Assembly (NCBI GenBank): GCA_023150835.1
Contig: JAKLKB010000001.1
Coordinates: 1 to 64,000 of the forward strand
DNA: 64,000 nt
From: Myxococcota bacterium
GTDB taxonomy: Bacteria > Myxococcota_C > UBA6777
Direction of reading: 5' to 3'
The notes under the pieces were generated by a model. It saw only the letters and a list, made by a program, of their open reading frames with translations, ran no database searches and was not told where the DNA came from. Below, piece after piece: positions 55,746 through 62,238 of this stretch. A program made the translations under genes and the position numbers. Numbering within the stretch: position 1 is the first letter of the stretch; each line of letters opens with the position of its first letter.

Positions 55746-55821
55746 TCTGATTAACAGTCAGATGCTCTACCCACTGAGCTATGAAGGCTTACGCCTTCAC
55801 TGGGAGTCGAACCCAGGACCC
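55746..55821 (-). tRNA. Circularly permuted tRNA-Asn (GTT)
   Basis: Read on the minus strand the order is: variable loop GGGTC, T arm CTGGG-TTCGACT-CCCAG, 3' acceptor strand TGAAGGC (55,821 down to 55,793), a 4-nt linker GTAA, then 5' acceptor strand GCCTTCA, TA, D arm GCTC-AGTGGGTA-GAGC, A, and anticodon arm TCTGA-CTGTTAA-TCAGA (55,788 down to 55,746). Put in normal order this is a complete tRNA-Asn: 7/7 acceptor pairs, 4/4 D stem, 5/5 anticodon stem with anticodon GTT, 5/5 T stem, and G73 supplied by the first base of the linker. The join would fall between positions 43 and 44. Just before the 3' half stands TCAAA, nearly a copy of the TCAGA that ends the 5' half. No second T arm follows and no second 5' half precedes. 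Processing is inferred. Confidence 0.8.
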
Positions 55822-55828
55822 TTTGAGG

Positions 55829-55904
55829 CCAGTCGCTCTGCCGCTGAGCTACGGAGGTTTTGGGCCTCCGCCGGGACTCGAACCCGGGACCCACTGAAGC
55901 AAAA
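55829..55904 (-). tRNA. Second tRNA with permuted halves (identity unresolved)
   Basis: Minus-strand order: GACTTTTGCT, anticodon-stem strand TCAGT, variable loop GGGTC, T arm CCGGG-TTCGAGT-CCCGG, 3' acceptor strand CGGAGGC, linker CCAAA, 5' acceptor strand ACCTCCG, TA, D arm GCTC-AGCGGCA-GAGC, G, and anticodon-stem strand ACTGG (ends at 55,829). Rearranged, the acceptor pairs at 6 of 7 positions, the D and T stems are perfect, and ACTGG/TCAGT pairs with one G-U. Only seven bases (CCTCAAA) separate it from the permuted tRNA-Asn, so both are probably in one transcript. The anticodon lies at the join and cannot be read; TTG upstream of TCAGT and CAA after ACTGG are both possible fragments. Confidence 0.7.
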
Positions 55905-55925
55905 GTCGTTGATGTTCCTCGATAT

Positions 55926-55981
55926 GCGGGACACGCAGTCCTGATTTGTGAGTCTCTGCGTGCCGCCAAGATACATCCCGC
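55926..55981 (-). promoter_or_regulatory. Nested inverted repeats in the leader of the permuted tRNAs
   Basis: CACGCAG (55,932-55,938) pairs with CTGCGTG (55,956-55,962), and outside it GCGGGA (55,926-55,931) pairs with TCCCGC (55,976-55,981). On the minus strand this lies about 20 bases upstream of the first tRNA half. It may be a processing signal or a terminator for the upstream gene. Confidence 0.55.
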
Positions 55982-56043
55982 GCTCCTGCGATGGCCATAG
56001 ACGCAACGAGGAGAGCGATGTTCAAAAGAATCCGGCGAAAAAC

Positions 56044-57141
56044 TTATTTGCGAAAGAGGGGGAGGATATCTTGGAAGGCGGCATCGACGGTGCGATCGAC
56101 GGGCAAGATCCGCCGAGGCATCGGCTCGAAAGGAGAAGAAACGGTCTCGACGTGTTGGGGAACATCATGGGAAACAACGGGGAGTTTCCCACGGGATGAG
56201 GAGGATGCGTGATGCGGCGGGGGTGGTGTTCGTTGTTCGTGCGATGGATGGGGTGTGGAGAAAGGGCGTTCGCTCAAGGCCGCGTGTTCGCTCAAGGCCG
56301 TGCGAAGATCGCCTTGGGACGGGTTTTTGTTTGAGGAGAAGGAAGAAGCCGCAGCTTGTTTGTGAGCAAACACAGCACGCAAGGCTTGAAGTTGATCGAA
56401 GTGTTTGACGGCAGCATCAGGATCGCAGAAAGTCGCCATCGGATCGACGTTTTGGATAGCGTTACTTTGGGGGGCGGGGGTAGGCGACTTTTTCAATTCG
56501 TGAGCGAGTTGGCGTAGGCTTGATTCGATGGTTTCTTCGCTGAGGTTTTGAAGGCGATGCGAGGCGGTGGACACAAGCGGCTGAGGGAGAGTCTCTGCAA
56601 AAGGCGGTTGTGGCGACTTGTTGTGTGCAGAAAGGGCTGCAAATTGAGCGCGTTTTTCAGGAGAAAAAGCAACCTGATCACCCGGGAAGATCGGCTTCTC
56701 TTTGGGGACGGGTTGTGTGTCGTCGTGCGAAGGTCCAAAGAAGCCGTCGATCTCCGCGCTGAGATCCCACGAAAGCGAAAGAACCTCTTTGGAAGAAACG
56801 GAAGGAGCGAAGGGACGGGGGGTTTCTTGGAGCAGATCAAGCGGCGGGATCTCTTTGGGTAGCCAAGAGAGTGAAAGCGAGTGTGGATCGTCGATCTTTT
56901 GGGGTGGAGTGTGTTTTTGAGTAAGAGTCTGATCGAGGGCCTGTTTTTGAGCAAGCGTCTGATCGAGTGCCTGTTTTTGGGCGACGGCTTGATCGAGCGC
57001 GGTTTGTAGCTGGAGGATGCGTGCTTCGGCTTGTTGGAGGCGTTGTTGTGCGCGGCGCAGTTGGGAGGTGAGTTGTTCGATATCTTGGGGGAATTCGAGG
57101 GCATTGGGGTTGGGCGTATGGAAGGCATTCATGGCATTCAT
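56044..57141 (-). CDS. Coiled-coil hypothetical protein
   Basis: 365 aa. Not recognised. Residues 20-70 are a strong coiled coil (IEQLTSQLRRAQQRLQQAEA, ILQLQTALDQAVAQ) with two to three QKQALDQTLA repeats. The rest is polar and low in complexity, with short recurring LSLSW motifs (SLSLSWLPKE, VLSLSWDLSA) and a Pro/His/Ser-rich tail. No signal peptide or membrane segment is present. It may be a cytoskeletal or secretion-system accessory protein, but nothing in the sequence decides this. It ends 60 bp from the tRNA leader hairpin. Confidence 0.65.
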   Translation of the reverse strand: MNAMNAFHTPNPNALEFPQDIEQLTSQLRRAQQRLQQAEARILQLQTALDQAVAQKQALDQTLAQKQALDQTLTQKHTPPQKIDDPHSLSLSWLPKEIPPLDLLQETPRPFAPSVSSKEVLSLSWDLSAEIDGFFGPSHDDTQPVPKEKPIFPGDQVAFSPEKRAQFAALSAHNKSPQPPFAETLPQPLVSTASHRLQNLSEETIESSLRQLAHELKKSPTPAPQSNAIQNVDPMATFCDPDAAVKHFDQLQALRAVFAHKQAAASSFSSNKNPSQGDLRTALSEHAALSERPFSTPHPSHEQRTPPPPHHASSSSRGKLPVVSHDVPQHVETVSSPFEPMPRRILPVDRTVDAAFQDILPLFRK

Positions 57142-57662
57142 GGCGTTTCTCTTTCTCTTTCTTTGTCGGTGATCGGTGTTCGATGGGTGTTGTTGTTGGG
57201 TCTGTCCAAGATATCGGCGATCTTGGGGAGTTGGAGGCCCGTTACGCAGATCTTGTGCCAGACGCTTTGATCGCTTGTCAGAAGGGAAGAAAGAAGCTAG
57301 ATTGTGCGCCGCTTGAGAGGGTCAAGCCTGAAAGAATTCGAAAGCAAACCAACACAACAAACATTTCGCCTTGCCTTTTGAGGAGATCGAGGGTTGGGGT
57401 GTCTTGCCTCGCGCAAAGACACGACCCACCGTGTCAAACAGCGCCTCCCCCATCTAGGCGATGTCGCGTCCCTCATCAAGAAAGGAGCGTTCGTGAGCCG
57501 CACAAAGCATCCGTTCAAAAATTGGACAACCCCCCCCGCTCTGGCAGAAGCAAATCACGGGGCCAATGCAGAAGGCCACACCACCCACTCGGCCTCCAAT
57601 ACAACCACCCCATCGGGAGATCCAGCAGGATCGCGTGGGTATCTTGTCAAAAGGAGCGAACC
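57142..57662. other. 521-bp intergenic region without a recognisable gene
   Basis: A frame is open through much of this stretch ahead of the next gene, but its translation is Arg/Pro/Ser-rich and not protein-like. I see no repeat of family A or B and no RNA gene here. Confidence 0.5.
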
Positions 57663-58136
57663 ATGACGAATGATGGAAGTCGACTCATTCGGTTCTTCCG
57701 CAACTTGCGGCTCGTTCTGGTGTTTGTGTTGGTGCATCTGACCTACAACCCCGAAGGGGCCTCATATTACCATTGGGCTCTGAAACCTTGGTGGGATGGG
57801 TTCTTTGGTGCTGGAAAGCTGGTCGGCCCGCACTCTCTCAAAGCCTTTGTGGGGGTTTTGTTGTTGGGGGGATGGTTTTGGTTTCTGCGCAGCACACGCC
57901 GAAAGATCGGTGGATTGGGGATCTTGCTCACCATCGCCTTCTTTGCGACCTTGGGATGGGTGTTGAATGATTATGGACTCTTCCCCAACGTGGGTTCTTG
58001 GATGTTGCAACACCTTCTGCTGCTGATCGTGAGCATCGTCTTGTCTTTGGGCGTCCTGCTCCCCGAACCCAAAGCCAAAGTCGTTGTCGCCAAGCAAGAA
58101 AAACTCCCCGCCAAACAAGGTTCCGAAACCGCCTGA
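57663..58136 (+). CDS. DUF6524-like small membrane protein
   Basis: 157 aa; ATG with AAGGAG at 57,651-57,656. Four predicted transmembrane helices (LRLVLVFVLVHLTYNP; AFVGVLLLGGWFWFLRS; GILLTIAFFATLGWVLNDYG; WMLQHLLLLIVSIVLSLGVLL). The motif LTYNPEGASYYHW after the first helix resembles the NPTGYSYYHW element of DUF6524 proteins. A Lys/Ala-rich tail follows. Function is unknown in this family. It is convergent with the allantoicase gene, with only four bases between the stop codons. Confidence 0.75.
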   Translation: MTNDGSRLIRFFRNLRLVLVFVLVHLTYNPEGASYYHWALKPWWDGFFGAGKLVGPHSLKAFVGVLLLGGWFWFLRSTRRKIGGLGILLTIAFFATLGWVLNDYGLFPNVGSWMLQHLLLLIVSIVLSLGVLLPEPKAKVVVAKQEKLPAKQGSETA

Positions 58137-58140
58137 TGGT

Positions 58141-59178
58141 TTAGCCCGAGGTGCGTTGCCCGTAGAGGCGAAGGCGGCTGACACCGCCGTCGGGGTAGAT
58201 CTGAAGTTTGATATGGCTGAAGGGGCCGGGGGATTGGAGCTCTTGGCGGAAGAGATGTTCGTGGTGGGCTTGGAGGGGGCGTCGGGAAAGGATCTCTTGC
58301 CAAGGGGCGGCATCGTTGTGTTGGAGGTCGGTGATCTGGAGGTTGGGGGCCAAGATGCCGTGCAGGCTGAAAGACTCGGGGAAGTTGCCTTTGAAGTGGT
58401 TGGTATCGACCACAACAAAGCGGATATCTCCGATGGCTCCGAGCTTAACGATGATCCAATCAAAGCCGGGGCGTCGGCTGCGTCGAGTTTCCCACCCTTC
58501 GCCCATCACACGAGCGCGTCCGGGGGCGATCAGGTTGGACATCACCCCAAAAAACATATCGGAACACACCAAGGGCTCGCCGCCATTGCGCATCGCCGCG
58601 AGATCGACTTCGCCTGCTTCAAGAGGAAAACGCAGATCATCTTCGCTCGGCTTCCAAAGCGGCGTAGGACGGCCATAAGCGCGAAAACGTGAGACGCCAC
58701 CGTCAGGATAGATGTGCAGCTTGAGATGCGAAACAGGCTCAAGGTGTTGCGTCGCAAAGAGGTTTTGCGAACCGCGTTGCAAAGAAACAGGCGCAAGGAA
58801 GGGCTTCCACGGGAGCGCATACAACGAGGGTGGATCTTCCGAAGCATCGGGGGCAAAGCAGGCTTCGACCGATGCAAACGAGGGGTGATTGCCGAGAAAA
58901 TGGTTGGTGTCGATATCAAGGACAGAGATCACGCCCGGGACACCGAGGCGCAAGATGCACCAATCATGGCCCTCTTCGCGTTTTCGTCGGCTTTCCCACC
59001 CGTCCATCCACTTGCCGCGTTCGGTGTATTTGTCGGGGATAAAGACGCCCCGCCCGGGTTTCACAAGATTGTTCATCTCGGCAAAGAAATCATCCGAACA
59101 CAACAAAGCACGGCCACCGAGCTGCTCACAAAGAAGATCGATACCATTCGAGATACCGATACCCTGTTCTATTTTCAT
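58141..59178 (-). CDS. Allantoicase
   Basis: 345 aa from ATG at 59178 (GGAG upstream), the normal size. It contains the two repeated beta-sandwich modules of allantoicase. Each module has LLCSDDFFAEMNNLVKPGRG or VCSDMFFGVMSNLIAPGRAR, then MDGWESRRKREEGHDWCILR or GEGWETRRSRRPGFDWIIVK, then DIDTNHFLGNHPSFASVEAC or VVDTNHFKGNFPESFSLHGI, and VSHLKLHIYPDGGVSRFRAY or FSHIKLQIYPDGGVSRLRLY. The enzyme hydrolyses allantoate to ureidoglycolate and urea in the cytoplasm. It is the last gene of the minus-strand urate cluster, 38 bp after allantoinase. Confidence 0.97.
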   Translation of the reverse strand: MKIEQGIGISNGIDLLCEQLGGRALLCSDDFFAEMNNLVKPGRGVFIPDKYTERGKWMDGWESRRKREEGHDWCILRLGVPGVISVLDIDTNHFLGNHPSFASVEACFAPDASEDPPSLYALPWKPFLAPVSLQRGSQNLFATQHLEPVSHLKLHIYPDGGVSRFRAYGRPTPLWKPSEDDLRFPLEAGEVDLAAMRNGGEPLVCSDMFFGVMSNLIAPGRARVMGEGWETRRSRRPGFDWIIVKLGAIGDIRFVVVDTNHFKGNFPESFSLHGILAPNLQITDLQHNDAAPWQEILSRRPLQAHHEHLFRQELQSPGPFSHIKLQIYPDGGVSRLRLYGQRTSG

Positions 59179-59216
59179 CGAAAACTCCGTACGACAAAGT
59201 ATCGTGATACAAAAAT

Positions 59217-60551
59217 TTAGGGGGTAGAGTGCTGCGCAAAAAGTGCTTCGCCGTGGGGATGCGCTTTCCATACGCCGCGTTGGTAAGCGAGTTGGCCTTT
59301 GAGATAAGCGGCTTGCACACGGCCTTTGAGGGGCATGCCAAGGTAAGGCGTACATTTGTGCCGACTGCCGAGGTGTTCGACGCCGACCGTAAAAGCGGTT
59401 TCGGGTTCCCACAAGATCAGATCAGCATCTTTTTGGGGGGCGAGCGAGCCTTTTTGGGGGAGTTTTACCAGCGCAGCAGGGCCTTTGGCGAGCCATCTTG
59501 CGATGTGTTCGATCCCAAAGCCGCGTTTTTGGGCTTCGGTCCACAGCAACGACAAGCTTAGATCCAACGAAGAGATCCCACCCCACGCCTCCGCAAAGCT
59601 GCCTGTATCGAGGCATTTGAGCGAAGGGGGGCAAGGCGAATGATCGCTGACCACAAAGTCGATCAAGCCGCCCCCAAGGGCTTTCCAGAGTGCTTCGCGG
59701 TTGGCGTCCTCGCGGATCGGTGGAGCGCATTTGTAAAGTGTTGCTCCGTCAGGGATCGCCTCAGCATAAAGGCAAAGATAATGCGGACAAGTCTCGACCG
59801 TCAGCGGAAGCCCTTCCTCTTTGGCAGCCGCGATCATCGGCAACGCCTCTGCGGTCGAAAGATGGACGATGTGGACGTGCGCACGCGTCGATCGGCACAG
59901 ATCGATCAAGCCAGCGATCGCTTCGAGTTCCCATGCGGGAGGGCGAGAGCGCAAAAAGCGTTGGTAAGATCGCGCCGATAGATCGGGGAGTTCGAGGGGT
60001 CTTGCGATCTCAGCATGCGCCAACAGCGGGGCATCAAAACGCTTGAGGATCTGCAAGGCTTGGCGGGTCGTCTCCCAATCAGCCGCAGGGAATTCATCGA
60101 TCCCCGAATCGCACAAAAACGCCTTACCACCGAAGGTTCCAGCTTCAAGCAACGCAGCGAGTTCGTGCAGGTGGTGGGGGATCACCCCCGCCCAAAAGCC
60201 CGTGTGTGCGTAAAGTTTGCCCTCATAACTGGCCTTTTTGGCCGAAAACGCCGCCGACGTGGTGGTGACGGGAGAGCTATTGAGCGGCATATCGATCAAC
60301 GTCGTGATGCCACCGAGCAAAGCGGCTTTTGTGGCCGTCTCAAACCCCTCCCATGTGGTGCGCCCGGGCTCGTTGATGTGGACGTGTGTGTCGACGCCAC
60401 CCGCCATGATGACGGTCTCTCCGACATCTTCGACCAGTAGGTCAGCAGGTGGTTCTTGGATCAGATCAAGGATGCGTTCACCATCCACAAGCAAGATGCC
60501 GGATTGAACGCTGTCTTGGTAGATGATGCGTTTGGAGCGTAATCCCCACAT
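59217..60551 (-). CDS. Allantoinase
   Basis: 444 aa from ATG at 60551 (MWGLRSKRIIYQ). Cyclic amidohydrolase fold with metal-site residues in order: GGVDTHVHINEPGRTTWEGF, the carboxylated Lys in GGKAFLCDSGIDEFP, LLAHAE, HVHIVHLSTAEALP and FVVSDHSPCPPSLK. SFAEAWGGISSLDLSLSLLW and LGMPLKGRVQAAYLKGQLAY complete the allantoinase pattern. It opens the hydantoin ring of allantoin to allantoate. It lies between PuuD and allantoicase on the same strand. A family A repeat sits in the 242-bp gap upstream, so it may have its own promoter. Confidence 0.97.
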   Translation of the reverse strand: MWGLRSKRIIYQDSVQSGILLVDGERILDLIQEPPADLLVEDVGETVIMAGGVDTHVHINEPGRTTWEGFETATKAALLGGITTLIDMPLNSSPVTTTSAAFSAKKASYEGKLYAHTGFWAGVIPHHLHELAALLEAGTFGGKAFLCDSGIDEFPAADWETTRQALQILKRFDAPLLAHAEIARPLELPDLSARSYQRFLRSRPPAWELEAIAGLIDLCRSTRAHVHIVHLSTAEALPMIAAAKEEGLPLTVETCPHYLCLYAEAIPDGATLYKCAPPIREDANREALWKALGGGLIDFVVSDHSPCPPSLKCLDTGSFAEAWGGISSLDLSLSLLWTEAQKRGFGIEHIARWLAKGPAALVKLPQKGSLAPQKDADLILWEPETAFTVGVEHLGSRHKCTPYLGMPLKGRVQAAYLKGQLAYQRGVWKAHPHGEALFAQHSTP

Positions 60552-60599
60552 AAGAAAACCTCGTGCGATTGAAGTCAAAAGGAACGGTACATCTGGACG

Positions 60600-60728
60600 G
60601 ATTTGTGGGGCTTTGCCCCACGCCCCACAAGGGACTGTCGCCCCTTGACCCCGTGAGGGGCGAACAGATCACTGGTTTTTCACCCAGACGACTCTGTCGC
60701 TTGAAATACCACGAACACGGGGGTTTTG
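60600..60728 (-). repeat. Family A dispersed repeat, copy 7
   Basis: Complete copy in minus orientation: CCCCCGTGTTCGTGG, TCAAGCGACAGAGTCGTC, GGTGAAAAACCAGTG, CACGGGGTCAAGGGGCGAC, TCCCTTGTGGGGCGTGGGGC and GCCCCAC. It lies in the gap between puuD and the allantoinase gene. Confidence 0.85.
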
Positions 60729-60793
60729 GCAAACTACGTCGATCCTATCGAAGAAAAAGGAGTGTAGTCGGCCTTGTTTGGAGAGAGAACGGA

Positions 60794-61999
60794 TTATTGG
60801 GGCATACCTTGTTGGATCCAAGCCCCGAGCAGAGCGCGTTCTTCGGGGGTGATCTTGGTGAGGTTGCCGAGGGGCATGTATTGGGAGTCGACGGTGCTGC
60901 TTTTGATCTTGGCGTGGACAGCGCGTGCTTGTTCGTAGCGTTCGAGCATAATGCCTTGGGGTGGGGCCAGAAAGCCCGGGAAGCTGGGCTTCGCAGCATG
61001 GCAAGAAAGGCATCGTACTTGGAGGATCGGCTGGATCTGTTGGAAGGTGACACGTGCGCCATGTGCGCCGATCGGTCGGGATGTGGCGAGAGGCTCGGCA
61101 GGACGGGGCTTGCTGACCAAGGCCAACGCAACCATCGCAACAGCGGCCACCGGCAAGATCCAGACTTTGTGTTCGCCGTTGTGCTTGAGGTTGAAATAAT
61201 GCCGAACGCCCATGCTGATCACCGAAAGCCCCGCAAGGATCGCCCAGTTCAGGTGATGCCCAAAGACCGTCGGATAATGGTTGCTGAGCATGATAAACAA
61301 GACAGGCAAGGTGAGGTAGTTGTTGTGAAGCGATCGCATCGCTCCTGCGGCCCCTTTGGAGATATCGGGAGGTTGTCCAGCGATCATCGCGTCCACCATA
61401 ATCCGCTGGTTGGGGATGATCACAAAAAAGACGTTGGCCGCCATGATGGTTCCGATGATCACACCGACGTGCATAAAGGCCGCACGAGGTTGATAGATCC
61501 GTGTCAACGCAAACGAGGCGATGGTCAACAAGATCAAGCCAAGGATCGCAAGGAACATCGGCTGTTTGTGCAAAGGGGATCTGCACATCAGGTCGTACAC
61601 CAACCATGAGGCGGTGATAAAACCGACGCTGATCGCGATGGCTTGCCAAGGTTGAAGCCCGCCGACTGTCGATTGGAGCAGGTAGATCTTGGTGTCCCAG
61701 TAGTACACCACCGTCAACAAACAAATGCCTGTGATCCAAGTAAAATAGGCTTCCCACTTGAACCAATGCAGCGTCTTGGGGAGGACTTTGGGGGCGCCAT
61801 CGTACTTGAGGACTTGGTAAAAAGCGCCACCGTGAACCGCGAAAAGTTCTCCCTTGATACCGTCTTTTGGCGTTTCAGGGGAGCGGATATTGTGATTCAG
61901 CCAGTTAAAATAAAAGGATGTCCCGATCCACGCGGCCCCCGTAATCAAGTGAAACCAGCGAAAGAACAAGTTGAACCAGTCCAGAATATAGCCTTCCAT
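60794..61999 (-). CDS. puuD: Urate hydroxylase PuuD, membrane urate oxidase with cytochrome c domain
   Basis: 401 aa from ATG at 61999 with GGAG upstream. It starts MEGYILDWFNLFFRWFHLIT. About eight transmembrane helices (for example ITGAAWIGTSFYFNWLNHNI, PWQAIAISVGFITASWLVYD and IIGTIMAANVFFVIIPNQRI) are followed, near residue 320, by a periplasmic cytochrome c domain with heme motif CLSCH and a distal region DSQYMPLGNLTKITPEERAL carrying the axial Met. PuuD oxidises urate to 5-hydroxyisourate and passes electrons to the respiratory chain. Its product feeds the fused UraD-UraH enzyme encoded at 12.3-13.4 kb. Located between the malate-synthase-like gene and allantoinase. Confidence 0.95.
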   Translation of the reverse strand: MEGYILDWFNLFFRWFHLITGAAWIGTSFYFNWLNHNIRSPETPKDGIKGELFAVHGGAFYQVLKYDGAPKVLPKTLHWFKWEAYFTWITGICLLTVVYYWDTKIYLLQSTVGGLQPWQAIAISVGFITASWLVYDLMCRSPLHKQPMFLAILGLILLTIASFALTRIYQPRAAFMHVGVIIGTIMAANVFFVIIPNQRIMVDAMIAGQPPDISKGAAGAMRSLHNNYLTLPVLFIMLSNHYPTVFGHHLNWAILAGLSVISMGVRHYFNLKHNGEHKVWILPVAAVAMVALALVSKPRPAEPLATSRPIGAHGARVTFQQIQPILQVRCLSCHAAKPSFPGFLAPPQGIMLERYEQARAVHAKIKSSTVDSQYMPLGNLTKITPEERALLGAWIQQGMPQ

Positions 62000-62052
62000 C
62001 GGCAGATCTCCGTGTATTGGGTGTTTGCGATGCGGTGCCTGATCTCGTTTCA

Positions 62053-62165
62053 TACGAGATCCGCCCGTTGCGTTATCGTAAAGAGGTAAGGGCAGCCCCC
62101 TGTAGCTGCCCAATAATCGGGCGTCTATGCACAGTCCTACGATCACACATCATTCGGATATCGTG
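62053..62165. repeat. Family B MITE-like repeat, copy 6
   Basis: TACGAGATCCGCCCGTTGCG at the left; ACACATCATTCGGATATCGT at the right. The internal hairpin is GGGCAGCCCCCTGTAGCTGCCC. It lies between the malate-synthase-like gene and puuD. Confidence 0.9.
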
Positions 62166-62238
62166 TCACTCATGCGAGAAAAGACGTTCTGAAGTGATAG
62201 AGAGGATAGGTGCATCAAGGGCTTCGGAGTTTTACGGG

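Noticed and set aside
55746-55904. Ordinary tandem tRNAs with truncated outer copies
   Set aside because: Possible in principle, but the 5' and 3' acceptor strands pair with each other across linkers of 4 and 5 nt at two successive loci, and no outer halves are nearby; permutation is simpler.
57183-57662. N-terminal extension of the DUF6524-like gene
   Set aside because: The frame is open, but composition is not protein-like and a strong ribosome site directly precedes the ATG at 57663.
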